Part shown: positions 1 to 6,631 of the stretch, in pieces
How the letters are laid out: each line of letters opens with the position of its first letter
Position numbering within the stretch: position 1 is the stretch's first letter
Assembly (NCBI RefSeq): GCF_002858745.1
Contig: NZ_PJRO01000003.1
Coordinates: forward strand, 62,001-126,000
Direction: 5' to 3'
DNA from: Mesorhizobium loti
Lineage (GTDB): Bacteria > Pseudomonadota > Alphaproteobacteria > Rhizobiales > Rhizobiaceae
Length of the DNA stretch: 64,000 nt
Notes under the pieces: model-generated
Told to the model about the DNA's origin: nothing
The model's database searches: none
The model's input: only the letters and a program-made list of their open reading frames with translations
Translations under genes and position numbers: made by a program

Positions 1-21
1 GTCAGGCAACTGATCGGCCAT
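1..21 (-). CDS. 5' end of a gene running off the left edge
   Basis: An ATG on the minus strand at 21 opens a frame (MADQLPD) that leaves the window. A good ribosome binding site (AGGAG) lies 6-7 bases upstream, inside the end of the preceding hydrolase gene, and only 2 bases separate the two genes, so this looks like the third gene of the dioxygenase-hydrolase operon. Seven residues are too few to say what it is. Confidence 0.45.
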
Positions 22-23
22 GG

Positions 24-647
24 CTAGGCTCCTTTCACCGGCACGGCGGAAAAGAGCCGTCTCGCCGCTTCGATTTCGTTGGGCCGCACCTCATGGCCGC
101 CTTCGTGCCATTCCAGTGTGACATCGGCATCCGCGGCGCGCAAATAGGAGTCTAGCCGACTGGTGATATTAGGCGGGCAGATAGGATCCCGCCGGCCAGC
201 GGTGATAAGGATGCGACGCCCGGCAAGATTGCCCGCAATCTGCGGTTCGAACGGGATCAGCGGATGCATCAACGCAGTGGCATCGAAAAGTTTCGGCTGG
301 TTGAAGACCACGGATGCCAGGATGTTGGCGCCATTGGAGTATCCCAGTCCGAACACCGCTGACGATTTCGCCGCAGCGATCTGTGCCTGGATGAAACCTG
401 TCATCTTGGCGGCCGCCCGACCCAGATCGTCCATATCGTAGACACCTTCGCCCGTGCGACGAAAGAAACGTGCAGCGCCGAATTCCGATACGTCGCCCCG
501 GGGCGATACGATCGTCGCGGTTGGCAGCAACTCCCGCCCGAGAGCCAGAAACTGATGCTCGTCCCCGCCCGTGCCGTGGAAAACGAATAGAATCGGGCCG
601 CCTGATGCGCCCGGCAAAATCTCATGGATGTAGGAATTGCTCGACAT
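24..647 (-). CDS. alpha/beta hydrolase, carboxylesterase/MhqD type
   Basis: A 207-residue cytoplasmic serine hydrolase of the phospholipase/carboxylesterase family. The oxyanion segment FVFHGTGGD is at residues 21-29, the nucleophile elbow GLGYSNGAN puts Ser at about 104, and Asp at about 154 (AGRRDPICP) and His at about 185 (EGGHEV) complete a triad. I chose the ATG at 647 rather than an upstream one because GGAGGGT sits just before it. It follows a VOC ring-cleaving dioxygenase in the same direction with a 65-base gap, the pairing seen in MhqO-MhqD style operons that act on quinones and catechols. The substrate is inferred from that pairing, not seen. Confidence 0.8.
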   Translation of the reverse strand: MSSNSYIHEILPGASGGPILFVFHGTGGDEHQFLALGRELLPTATIVSPRGDVSEFGAARFFRRTGEGVYDMDDLGRAAAKMTGFIQAQIAAAKSSAVFGLGYSNGANILASVVFNQPKLFDATALMHPLIPFEPQIAGNLAGRRILITAGRRDPICPPNITSRLDSYLRAADADVTLEWHEGGHEVRPNEIEAARRLFSAVPVKGA

Positions 648-712
648 TCTACCCTCCTTGTCCAGTTTTCGGAGACACCCGTCGTTCAATTGCGGCGAGT
701 GTCTGATCCTGC

Positions 713-1645
713 TCAGCCTTCCAACGGCTGCAGGTGGTTTTCGAGATAGGGCCGAAGGTGCCGATGCTGCGCGGGCAGCTGCAACGCCTCGCCGAGATGG
801 GCGGTGTCTTCGTCCCGATCGAAACCGGGTTCGTTGGTCGCAACTTCGAACAGCACACCACCCGGGGTGCGGAAGTAGATTGCCCAGAAATAGTCGCGAT
901 CGATCACTGGCGTCACCTGATAGCCGGTATCCATCAGCGCCTTGCGGACTTCCAACTGCCTGGCACGATCTTCAACGGCGAATGCGACATGATGCACAGA
1001 TCCGGCGCCCAGCCCGGCGAAGGAAGCTGCCGGCAGGGTTTCGATGTCGATGACGTCAGCTCCATTGCCGTTTTTGAGTGTCATCCTGGCCACGTTGCCG
1101 GTTCGATCAACTTCTTCGTAGCCCATGAACCTGAGCAGTTCTTCGGTGGCGCCGCCGTCTTTCAGCCGCATCGAAACGGAATGGAACCCGCGGATCGCCT
1201 CATCGCCTGGAACGCCGCCGTTGAGCCACGGCGCACGGCTATCGGCCTTGTTCTCGACAAGGGCAAAACCATCACCGTCCGGTCCCAAAAATTTCAGCCG
1301 TTTTTCACCGAACATCTCCTCGGATGTAACGCCGGTGACGCCTTGCTCCGCAAAACGCTGCTGCCAGTAAGGCAGTGTATTTTCGGGTACCGAGAACACC
1401 GTGGTTCCAACCTCGCCGACGCCTTGCCGACCTTGGCCGATGTTCGGAAACGGAAAGTAGGTCATCACCGAGCCGGGCGTGCCGAACTCGTCGGCATAGT
1501 AGAGATGATAGACATCCGGCGCATCGAAATTGACCGTCTTCTTGACCCTGCGCAGGCCAAGCTTGTGCGTAAAGAAGTCATTGTTCTGGCGCGCATCTGC
1601 AGCCATCGAGGTGACGTGATGCAAGCCTTTGATCTGGGTGAGCAT
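713..1645 (-). CDS. VOC-family ring-cleaving dioxygenase (MhqO-like)
   Basis: A 310-residue protein made of two vicinal-oxygen-chelate modules. The first begins MLTQIKGLHHVTSMA and the second holds GSVHHVAFAVEDRA; both carry the early His ligands, and LFEVATNEPGF near residue 280 supplies the typical metal-binding Glu. This is the layout of extradiol-type dioxygenases related to MhqO/LinE. The start at 1645 is preceded by AGAAAGGG; the longer in-frame extension to 1768 lacks family resemblance and would run over the palindrome at 1755-1781. It is cotranscribed with the alpha/beta hydrolase downstream. True substrate unknown; hydroquinone or catechol cleavage is the family expectation. Confidence 0.85.
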   Translation of the reverse strand: MLTQIKGLHHVTSMAADARQNNDFFTHKLGLRRVKKTVNFDAPDVYHLYYADEFGTPGSVMTYFPFPNIGQGRQGVGEVGTTVFSVPENTLPYWQQRFAEQGVTGVTSEEMFGEKRLKFLGPDGDGFALVENKADSRAPWLNGGVPGDEAIRGFHSVSMRLKDGGATEELLRFMGYEEVDRTGNVARMTLKNGNGADVIDIETLPAASFAGLGAGSVHHVAFAVEDRARQLEVRKALMDTGYQVTPVIDRDYFWAIYFRTPGGVLFEVATNEPGFDRDEDTAHLGEALQLPAQHRHLRPYLENHLQPLEG

Positions 1646-1754
1646 GGTTTGCCCTTTCTCTCCGGCACGGCCCCCTGGCCGCTGTTGACGCCAATATGAG
1701 CGTGCGGCCGGTGCAGGCAAAGACACCGAAGACAGAAAGGACTGTGCTCTAAAT

Positions 1755-1781
1755 GTGAACGATGACAAAGTAATCGTTCAC
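1755..1781. promoter_or_regulatory. inverted repeat upstream of the dioxygenase operon
   Basis: Perfect 9-bp arms GTGAACGAT (1755-1763) and ATCGTTCAC (1773-1781) with a 9-base spacer. It lies about 110 bases before the dioxygenase start and 17 bases beyond the end of the convergently placed neighbour upstream. The size and symmetry suit a dimeric repressor of the MarR, TetR or HxlR type, which commonly control such operons. No regulator gene is next to it in the window. Confidence 0.5.
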
Positions 1782-1797
1782 CTAGGCAGAGCTAGAG

Positions 1798-2298
1798 CTA
1801 GAGTGGTTCAGGATCCGCAGACGTTCGGGCTGGCTTTTGCTCTCCCGCCCCTTCGCCGGCATCGTCCGGTTTGGGAGAATTTTCCCGATAGACGGCATAG
1901 GCAAGAACGGCTGCCAGCGGCCCCAGAAGCGCCCCGAGCCCCTCTTTGCCGCGCAGGAGTTCTGGCAGCGTGGCAATCGCCGCAGCGATAGCGAGGGCGG
2001 TAAGGTCACTCTTGCGACGCTCGGCGCGGCGACGCGCCCGCCTTTTCGCGGTCATACGGTAGATCAGAAGCACGATACCGGCGAGCAACAGGAACCCCGT
2101 CCCGAAACCCAGCGCGGCGGCGATCGGACCAAACCGTTCGGCAGCCCAGAGATAGGCTGCGAGCAGCAAGAAACTCACGCCCGCCAACACGGCAATAACA
2201 GCCATGCCATAAGCGATCGCGGCGCCGCGGAGATGCTTGGCGAGGGTGCCAGCCTCGCCGGTGACGAGGCTGATGAGAAGGGAGGCCAGCGGTTTCAC
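1798..2298 (-). CDS. phage-holin-like (holin_3_6/holin-X) membrane protein
   Basis: A 166-residue protein with two hydrophobic hairpin segments (about 30-52 and 60-85), then a strongly basic stretch (AKRRARRRAERRK), a third hydrophobic segment (about 115-140) and an acidic/proline tail. This is the shape of the putative actinobacterial holin-X/phage_holin_3_6 family, which in Proteobacteria accompanies DUF883 proteins and is not a phage gene. Start codon is GTG at 2298. It follows the DUF883 gene by 13 bases and so probably shares its stress promoter. Likely an inner-membrane stress protein; exact role unknown. Confidence 0.7.
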   Translation of the reverse strand: MKPLASLLISLVTGEAGTLAKHLRGAAIAYGMAVIAVLAGVSFLLLAAYLWAAERFGPIAAALGFGTGFLLLAGIVLLIYRMTAKRRARRRAERRKSDLTALAIAAAIATLPELLRGKEGLGALLGPLAAVLAYAVYRENSPKPDDAGEGAGEQKPARTSADPEPL

Positions 2299-2311
2299 GT
2301 ATCGCCGGGCT

Positions 2312-2638
2312 TCAGCGGCGCGACAGGAGCGCGAAAAGGAACCCGACGCCGGCAGCGACAGCGAGGGCGGTCACCGGTTTCTCACGGACTGTGGCAGCAA
2401 GCTGATCTTCAATGTCATGGGCGTTGCCACGTAACTTTTCCATGGCCGCCTCGCCCCGTTCGCGCAAGTGTTCTGCGCCCTGGGCAGCAGCACGACGGGC
2501 AGCGCCGAGCCCATGCTCGCCGGTTTCGGCCAGTTGTCGGGTCAGTTTTGCGATGTCAGCCTGCAGTTGGCGGATATCGGCCTCCAAATCCTCGGTGGAC
2601 TTGGCGGTTCCGCTGATCTTGTCCGTGGTTCTGGCCAT
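2312..2638 (-). CDS. DUF883 (ElaB/YqjD-like) membrane-anchored protein
   Basis: A 108-residue protein with a long charged amphipathic helix (heptad-like LEADIRQLQADIAKLTRQLAE, broken here at 20 residues) and a single C-terminal transmembrane segment ending LLSRR. This is the ElaB/YqjD/DUF883 architecture, proteins that sit in the inner membrane and, in enterobacteria, bind ribosomes in stationary phase. ATG at 2638 has GGGAG upstream. A GGAAC-N16-GGTT element at 2686-2710 suggests control by the EcfG sigma factor encoded next door. First gene of a two-gene operon with the holin-like protein. Confidence 0.82.
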   Translation of the reverse strand: MARTTDKISGTAKSTEDLEADIRQLQADIAKLTRQLAETGEHGLGAARRAAAQGAEHLRERGEAAMEKLRGNAHDIEDQLAATVREKPVTALAVAAGVGFLFALLSRR

Positions 2639-2685
2639 GCTTAACTCCCTGCATTTTGCCGCGCCCACACGCCCGGCATCACCTC

Positions 2686-2710
2686 AACCCGTTCGGAAAC
2701 GGCCGGTTCC
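2686..2710 (-). promoter_or_regulatory. EcfG-type promoter for DUF883-holin operon
   Basis: On the minus strand GGAAC (2710-2706), 16 bases, then GGTT (2689-2686). The alphaproteobacterial general-stress consensus is GGAAC-N16/17-cGTT, where the first base of the -10 element varies. It lies about 50 bases before the DUF883 start, the right distance for a promoter. Confidence 0.65.
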
Positions 2711-2758
2711 ATTGAAAATGGTTTTGACATTTCAGTCCAGCCGCAAGGGCAGTGGCAT

Positions 2759-3304
2759 TCAAAGGATGGAACCTGTCACCTGGGCCGAGATCGCATCGGG
2801 ACCGAAATCCTCATCGCCTGAAATCTGAAGGATTTCCTGTAGCCGGGTGCGGGCTCGACTGACGCGGCTCTTGATGGTCCCTACCGCACAACCGCAGATC
2901 TCAGCCGCTTCTTCATAGGAGAAGCCGGAAGCGCCGATCAGGATGATCGCTTCACGCTGATCCTCGGGCAATTGTTCCAGTGCGGCCCGGAAATCTTTGA
3001 GATCAAGCTGCCCGTGCTGGGCCGGGTGAATGGCCAGCCGTGCCGTCATGATGCCGTCACTGTCCTGGACCTCGCGGCCACGCTTGCGCATCTGCGAATA
3101 GAATTCGTTTCGCAGAATGGTGAAAAGCCAGGCCTTGAGGTTGGTACCCAATTGAAAACTGTCCTGCTTGTCCCACGCCTTGACCAGGGTTTCCTGAACA
3201 AGGTCGTCAGCACGGTCGGCATTCTGGGTCAGCGAGACGGCAAAGGCACGCAGACTTGGAATGGCGCCGAGCAGGTCGGTCCGAAAGCCCTCGGATGCGG
3301 ACAT
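2759..3304 (-). CDS. ecfG: ECF sigma factor, general stress response (EcfG)
   Basis: A 181-residue ECF sigma factor. Region 2 is visible as DDLVQETLVKAWDKQDSF followed by LKAWLFTILRNEFYS; region 4 as LPEDQREAIILIGASGFSYEEAA then VGTIKSRVSRARTRL (long string broken). Both match the EcfG group that directs the alphaproteobacterial general stress response. It starts 3 bases after the nepR stop, with GAAGGA inside the nepR end as ribosome site, so the two are translationally linked and share the EcfG-type promoter at 3579-3604, giving positive feedback. NepR should hold it inactive until phosphorylated PhyR titrates NepR away. Confidence 0.95.
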   Translation of the reverse strand: MSASEGFRTDLLGAIPSLRAFAVSLTQNADRADDLVQETLVKAWDKQDSFQLGTNLKAWLFTILRNEFYSQMRKRGREVQDSDGIMTARLAIHPAQHGQLDLKDFRAALEQLPEDQREAIILIGASGFSYEEAAEICGCAVGTIKSRVSRARTRLQEILQISGDEDFGPDAISAQVTGSIL

Positions 3305-3307
3305 GCG

Positions 3308-3499
3308 TCAGTCCTTCTTGCGCCCTGGTTCGACCTGCTCCAGTTGCGCCAGCAACTGAGCAAAACGATCCGGAACTTCGTCCGAGACAAGTTCGTCGTA
3401 ATATTGTTTGAGTTTACGGCCGATTTCGGAATTGGCGCCGAGCGCGTCGGCAGAACCGGCCTGACGCGCGCTGGCGCCAGTCTTGGTGGTGTCCTTCAT
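3308..3499 (-). CDS. nepR: NepR anti-sigma factor
   Basis: A 63-residue protein with the NepR core IGRKLKQYYDELVSDEVPDR followed by FAQLLAQLEQ. NepR binds EcfG and is captured by phosphorylated PhyR. I chose the ATG at 3499 (AAAAGGCG upstream) over a longer reading from 3625 or 3724 because the gene's own promoter elements at 3579-3604 would otherwise fall within the coding region, and because 60-70 residues is the family norm. Sits between phyR (divergent) and ecfG (downstream, 3 bases). Confidence 0.93.
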   Translation of the reverse strand: MKDTTKTGASARQAGSADALGANSEIGRKLKQYYDELVSDEVPDRFAQLLAQLEQVEPGRKKD

Positions 3500-3578
3500 T
3501 CGCCTTTTATCCAGTCCCCCGAGCTGTTTTCGGCTTGATCCAACAAGCAGCGTCTGTCCATTCGCTTGGTTGGCTCGT

Positions 3579-3604
3579 AACGTCTCCCCCTGGACAATGG
3601 TTCC
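3579..3604 (-). promoter_or_regulatory. EcfG-type promoter for nepR-ecfG
   Basis: Minus strand GGAAC (3604-3600), 17 bases, CGTT (3582-3579): an exact match to the EcfG consensus, about 80 bases before the nepR start. It is back to back with the phyR promoter at 3613-3637. Confidence 0.88.
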
Positions 3605-3612
3605 GCCACGGT

Positions 3613-3637
3613 GGAACTTTTTCATGACGGAAACGTT
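3613..3637 (+). promoter_or_regulatory. EcfG-type promoter for phyR
   Basis: Plus strand GGAAC (3613-3617), 16 bases, CGTT (3634-3637): exact consensus, 70 bases before the phyR start. Only 8 bases separate its -35 from that of the divergent nepR promoter, so the polymerase footprints should compete. Confidence 0.88.
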
Positions 3638-3707
3638 CGTTGTCCCGGGTATATATATACTTCTATCTGTTACAGTGCAGAGACGCCATCCGAGGGAGCC
3701 GTTTGTC

Positions 3708-4502
3708 ATGGGTTTGTCCGCCACTATCGCGCCGCATCTTCCTTACCTGCGCAGGTTTGCGCGAGCTGTTTCCGGCTCTCAGCATAGCGGCGATGCCATG
3801 GTGGCAACGATGCTGGAGGCGATTATCGCAGACACGTCGATCTTCCCCGAAAGTTCCTCGGATCGCATCGCACTCTACAAGATCTTCGCGAAACTATTCA
3901 CATCCGTTGCGATCCGCGTTCCGAAAGGCGAGGAGCCAACGGGTTGGGAAGAACGTGCTGCCGCCAATCTCGATGCTCTTGCCCCCTTGCCTCGCCAGGC
4001 CTTCCTGCTGGTTGCCGTCGAAGGCTTCAGCGAGGCTGAGGGAGCCGAAGTGCTTGGCGTCAGCGAGGATCGCTTCACAAATCTTCTCGTCGACGCAAGC
4101 AATGAAATTTCCCGTCAGGTCGCTACCGATATCCTCATCATCGAGGACGAACCGCTGATCGCCATGGATATCGAGGAAATGGTCGAGAGCCTCGGTCATC
4201 GCGTTGTTGGCATCGCCCGCACACAGACGGAAGCCGTGGCCCTTTTTGCCAAGGCACGGCCAAAGATGGTGCTGGCCGACATTCAACTTGCCGACGGCAG
4301 CTCCGGCATCGATGCCGTCAACGACATCCTGAGAACGGCATCCGTGCCGGTCATCTTCATCACAGCCTTCCCTGAGCGTCTGCTCACTGGCGAAAGGCCG
4401 GAACCGACCTTCCTTGTCACCAAGCCGTTCAACCCCGACATGGTCAAGGCGTTGATCAGCCAGGCGCTCTTCTTTGATCGCCAGGCCAAGGCCGCGGCTT
4501 GA
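3708..4502 (+). CDS. phyR: PhyR general stress response regulator
   Basis: A 264-residue fusion of an N-terminal sigma-factor-like domain (residues about 1-135; LPRQAFLLVAVEGFSEAEGA resembles region 4 but lacks DNA-binding function in this family) and a C-terminal receiver domain (about 141-258). The acidic pocket is IIEDE at 144-148, the phosphoacceptor Asp about 191 (VLADIQL), and the conserved Lys about 239 (VTKPF). When phosphorylated it binds NepR and frees EcfG. ATG at 3708 has GAGGGAG upstream. Divergent from nepR-ecfG; kinases that may feed it lie at 4798-5868 and 6632-8257. Confidence 0.96.
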   Translation: MGLSATIAPHLPYLRRFARAVSGSQHSGDAMVATMLEAIIADTSIFPESSSDRIALYKIFAKLFTSVAIRVPKGEEPTGWEERAAANLDALAPLPRQAFLLVAVEGFSEAEGAEVLGVSEDRFTNLLVDASNEISRQVATDILIIEDEPLIAMDIEEMVESLGHRVVGIARTQTEAVALFAKARPKMVLADIQLADGSSGIDAVNDILRTASVPVIFITAFPERLLTGERPEPTFLVTKPFNPDMVKALISQALFFDRQAKAAA

Positions 4503-4538
4503 CGAAGACGGCTCCGATCGTGTTTTTCGCACCAGAGC

Positions 4539-4564
4539 GGAACAAACAAGGGCGGCAGCACGTT
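4539..4564 (+). promoter_or_regulatory. EcfG-type promoter for the DUF1328 gene
   Basis: GGAAC (4539-4543), 17 bases, CGTT (4561-4564): exact consensus, 29 bases before the start of the small membrane protein gene at 4593 and just after the phyR stop. Confidence 0.82.
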
Positions 4565-4592
4565 CTGCCGCATCTAACAAAGGAGTCGGTTC

Positions 4593-4757
4593 ATGCTGTA
4601 CTGGGCGCTGGTTTTTCTGGTCGTGGCGATCGTGGCCGGCGCGCTTGGATTCGGCGGTATAGCTGGAGCGTCGGCGGGTTTGGCCAAGATTCTGTTCTTC
4701 ATCTTCCTGGCTTTCCTCGTGATTTCTCTGCTCGCCGGTATCTTCAAGCGGGCATGA
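4593..4757 (+). CDS. DUF1328 small membrane protein
   Basis: A 54-residue protein starting [20 protein letters not shown] with two hydrophobic segments joined by a glycine/alanine-rich turn (GGIAGASAG) and ending in FKRA. This is the YtjA/DUF1328 family of tiny inner-membrane proteins often induced by stress. AAAGGAG lies 8 bases before the ATG. An exact EcfG promoter precedes it, placing it in the general stress regulon. The histidine kinase gene follows 40 bases later and could be cotranscribed. Confidence 0.88.
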   Translation: MLYWALVFLVVAIVAGALGFGGIAGASAGLAKILFFIFLAFLVISLLAGIFKRA

Positions 4758-4797
4758 GCGGCACCGCAGCCGATATCGCGGAGAAGCAGAGCGTGCT

Positions 4798-5868
4798 ATG
4801 AGCCTGCCGGCCAACGAGAACATCCAGACTGTGGTTGCCGAGGCCGCGACTGCGGCGCGTATCGATCAGGTCGCCCGAGGCGACCGGGTCGACCAGGACG
4901 ACCTGCCTCCGGGGTGTGATGCGCAAATCCGGCGGGCCTTCAACATAGCTCTCAGACATACCGGCATCTACGTAGCTTACCACGACCGGACGCTGACCAA
5001 GGTCTGGACGCGAAACATCCTCGCCCCATTGGTTCCGAAGAAGAAAGGCGGCGGTCTGCCTCCGACTCAATTGGAGAGGATCGAAACTGCCCAGCGCCAT
5101 GTGCTGGAAACCGGGGAATCCGGGCGTATCGAGGTCAGCATGCCGCATGAAGACGGCGTGCGGTGGTTCGACATCTGGCTCGATGCGGATCTCGATGACG
5201 CGGGCATCGTCCAGGGCATTGTGTCGACCTGGATCGAAGTCACCGAGCAGAAACGCCGCGAGCAGACGCTGAAGACCCTGTTGCGCGAAGTCAGTCATCG
5301 CTCCAAGAATCTGCTGGCCATCATCCAGGGTATCGCCAGTCAGACCGGTCGTTATTCGAGCGATATCGGCGATTTCCTGACCCGCTTCAGAGGTCGACTG
5401 CAATCGCTCTCCTCTTCGCAAGACCTGGTCACCTCTTCAAACTGGCGTGGCGCACGGCTTCGCGAGCTGATCGAGGGCCAGATGGAGCGCTATGGCGCCG
5501 ATCCTTCGCGAAGCCTGCGTTTTGAAGGTGTTGATCCGTTCCTCAATCCCAATGCAGCTCTCCACATCGGCCTTGCCGTGCACGAACTTGTCGTCAATTC
5601 GATGAGCTACGGCGCGCTGTCACAATCGGACGCTGTCGTCGACGTGACGGCTGGGCTCGCGGATCTCGATGCAAACCCGCCCGCTCTGTGGCTGCGCTGG
5701 AGCGAACGTTTCCCATCCTGCAGCAGTCCAGACCAGAAGCGTTTCGGTTCGGTGGCGCTGGAGCGTGTGGTCCCTGCCGCTCTCGACGGCATGGCCACAT
5801 TCGAGATCTCGGACGATCGGGTCGAGTATCACCTGGTCGTGCCGGCCGGTAACTTCGCCGCGGACTGA
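4798..5868 (+). CDS. HWE-family sensor histidine kinase (PAS-HWE), PhyK-like
   Basis: A 356-residue soluble kinase. Residues about 45-150 form a PAS-like sensor (ending GIVSTWIEVTEQKRREQ). The phosphoacceptor His is about 167 in LLREVSHRSKNLLAIIQG; the N-box VHELVVNSMSYGAL carries the family-defining His (about 262) and WSER (about 301-304) gives the W-x-E signature; a G-box-like FGSVALERVV follows. HWE kinases in Alphaproteobacteria often phosphorylate PhyR, and this gene stands one gene after phyR. No membrane segment, so the signal is likely cytoplasmic. Partner assignment is inference from position. Confidence 0.88.
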   Translation: MSLPANENIQTVVAEAATAARIDQVARGDRVDQDDLPPGCDAQIRRAFNIALRHTGIYVAYHDRTLTKVWTRNILAPLVPKKKGGGLPPTQLERIETAQRHVLETGESGRIEVSMPHEDGVRWFDIWLDADLDDAGIVQGIVSTWIEVTEQKRREQTLKTLLREVSHRSKNLLAIIQGIASQTGRYSSDIGDFLTRFRGRLQSLSSSQDLVTSSNWRGARLRELIEGQMERYGADPSRSLRFEGVDPFLNPNAALHIGLAVHELVVNSMSYGALSQSDAVVDVTAGLADLDANPPALWLRWSERFPSCSSPDQKRFGSVALERVVPAALDGMATFEISDDRVEYHLVVPAGNFAAD

Positions 5869-5965
5869 TCCAGGTAGGGCCTTAACCCGATATTTACCAT
5901 GCTTTCCGATACTTTGCCGGCGTCTGGATCGATTCCAGCGCAAAAGGTGAAGCGGGAGATAGGCC

Positions 5966-6139
5966 GTGACCAGCGATATGCAGGGCTTGGAGCGCGCAGC
6001 GCGCCTGTCGCTGGGAAACTTCGAAGACCAGCCAGCCATTCCTGAAACACCCCCCCGGAACCTGGAACCCGCACCCGTCTTGTTCGCCGTCGCCGGCGTC
6101 ATGATGCTTGTCGTGGCCGTGATATTGCTCGCCGGATGA
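5966..6139 (+). CDS. small single-span membrane protein
   Basis: A 57-residue frame from GTG at 5966 with GGGAG 7 bases before it: an N-terminal charged part (TSDMQGLERAARLSLGNFED), a proline-rich linker (PETPPRNLEPAP) and one C-terminal hydrophobic span (VLFAVAGVMMLVVAVILLAG). The order soluble-linker-anchor and the clean ribosome site argue for a real gene. No family recognised. It occupies most of the space between the HWE kinase and the glycine-zipper lipoprotein; the flanks 5869-5965 and 6140-6305 show nothing else. Confidence 0.5.
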   Translation: MTSDMQGLERAARLSLGNFEDQPAIPETPPRNLEPAPVLFAVAGVMMLVVAVILLAG

Positions 6140-6305
6140 TTCCGCGCCGGAGCCTGTCTCCGCTGCCTCGTTTGCCTCGAAAAAGACTACCTTGCGGGCC
6201 AAGCGATTGAGGGGGCAGACAAAATCCATCCACCCATGCTAATAACCGCTTGGAAGTGGACGCCGCGCTGCAATGCGAGGGACTTCAAGCGAGAGGAGTG
6301 AATTG

Positions 6306-6554
6306 ATGCGTAAGACTATTTTGGCTCTGGCGGGTGTGCTTGCCCTCAGCGCTTGTACGACCACCGAACAGGACGTTTCCGTGGGCACTGGTGCCGGCGC
6401 GCTGATCGGCGGCGCCGTTGGCGGCTGGAAGGGCGCGGCGATCGGCGCGGCGATCGGCGCCGGTTCGGGCCTGCTGGTCCGCAACCTGCGCAACGGCTAC
6501 TGCCAGTATCGCGACCCGGATACCGGCCGCATCTATACCCGTCGCTGCAACTGA
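6306..6554 (+). CDS. glycine-zipper lipoprotein (17 kDa antigen/YMGG-like)
   Basis: An 82-residue protein with a lipoprotein signal (MRKTILALAGVLALSAC, lipobox LSAC, lipidated Cys about 17), then a glycine-zipper membrane-interacting segment (GAGALIGGAVGGWKGAAIG and onward) and a short C-terminal domain with two Cys (YCQYRDPDTGRIYTRRCN). This resembles the rickettsial 17 kDa surface antigen/OsmB-type family of outer-membrane lipoproteins. GAGAGGAG precedes the ATG. A strong terminator follows directly. No GGAAC promoter is visible upstream although such proteins are often stress-induced. Confidence 0.8.
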   Translation: MRKTILALAGVLALSACTTTEQDVSVGTGAGALIGGAVGGWKGAAIGAAIGAGSGLLVRNLRNGYCQYRDPDTGRIYTRRCN

Positions 6555-6572
6555 CCAGCGCAGTAGCGAACG

Positions 6573-6603
6573 AAAAGAGGCCGGCTTTGCCGGCCTCTTT
6601 TTT
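6573..6603. terminator. bidirectional intrinsic terminator
   Basis: Perfect stem AGAGGCCGGC / GCCGGCCTCT with a TTT loop, extended by A/T pairs and followed by seven T on the plus strand; an A-run on the other side serves the minus strand. It lies between the convergent lipoprotein and CHASE-kinase genes. Confidence 0.9.
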
Positions 6604-6631
6604 GCCTGCCATCTACCTATTCCAGCTGTCT

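Noticed and set aside
1798..2298. prophage holin
   Set aside because: The holin-like protein is a chromosomal stress-membrane family paired with DUF883; no other phage genes are nearby.
3500..3724. N-terminal extension of nepR
   Set aside because: It would put the EcfG promoters of both nepR and phyR inside coding sequence and exceed the usual NepR length.
4754..4801. 15-codon frame overlapping the DUF1328 stop
   Set aside because: Too short, no ribosome site of its own, no hydrophobic or conserved feature; likely chance overlap before the HWE kinase.
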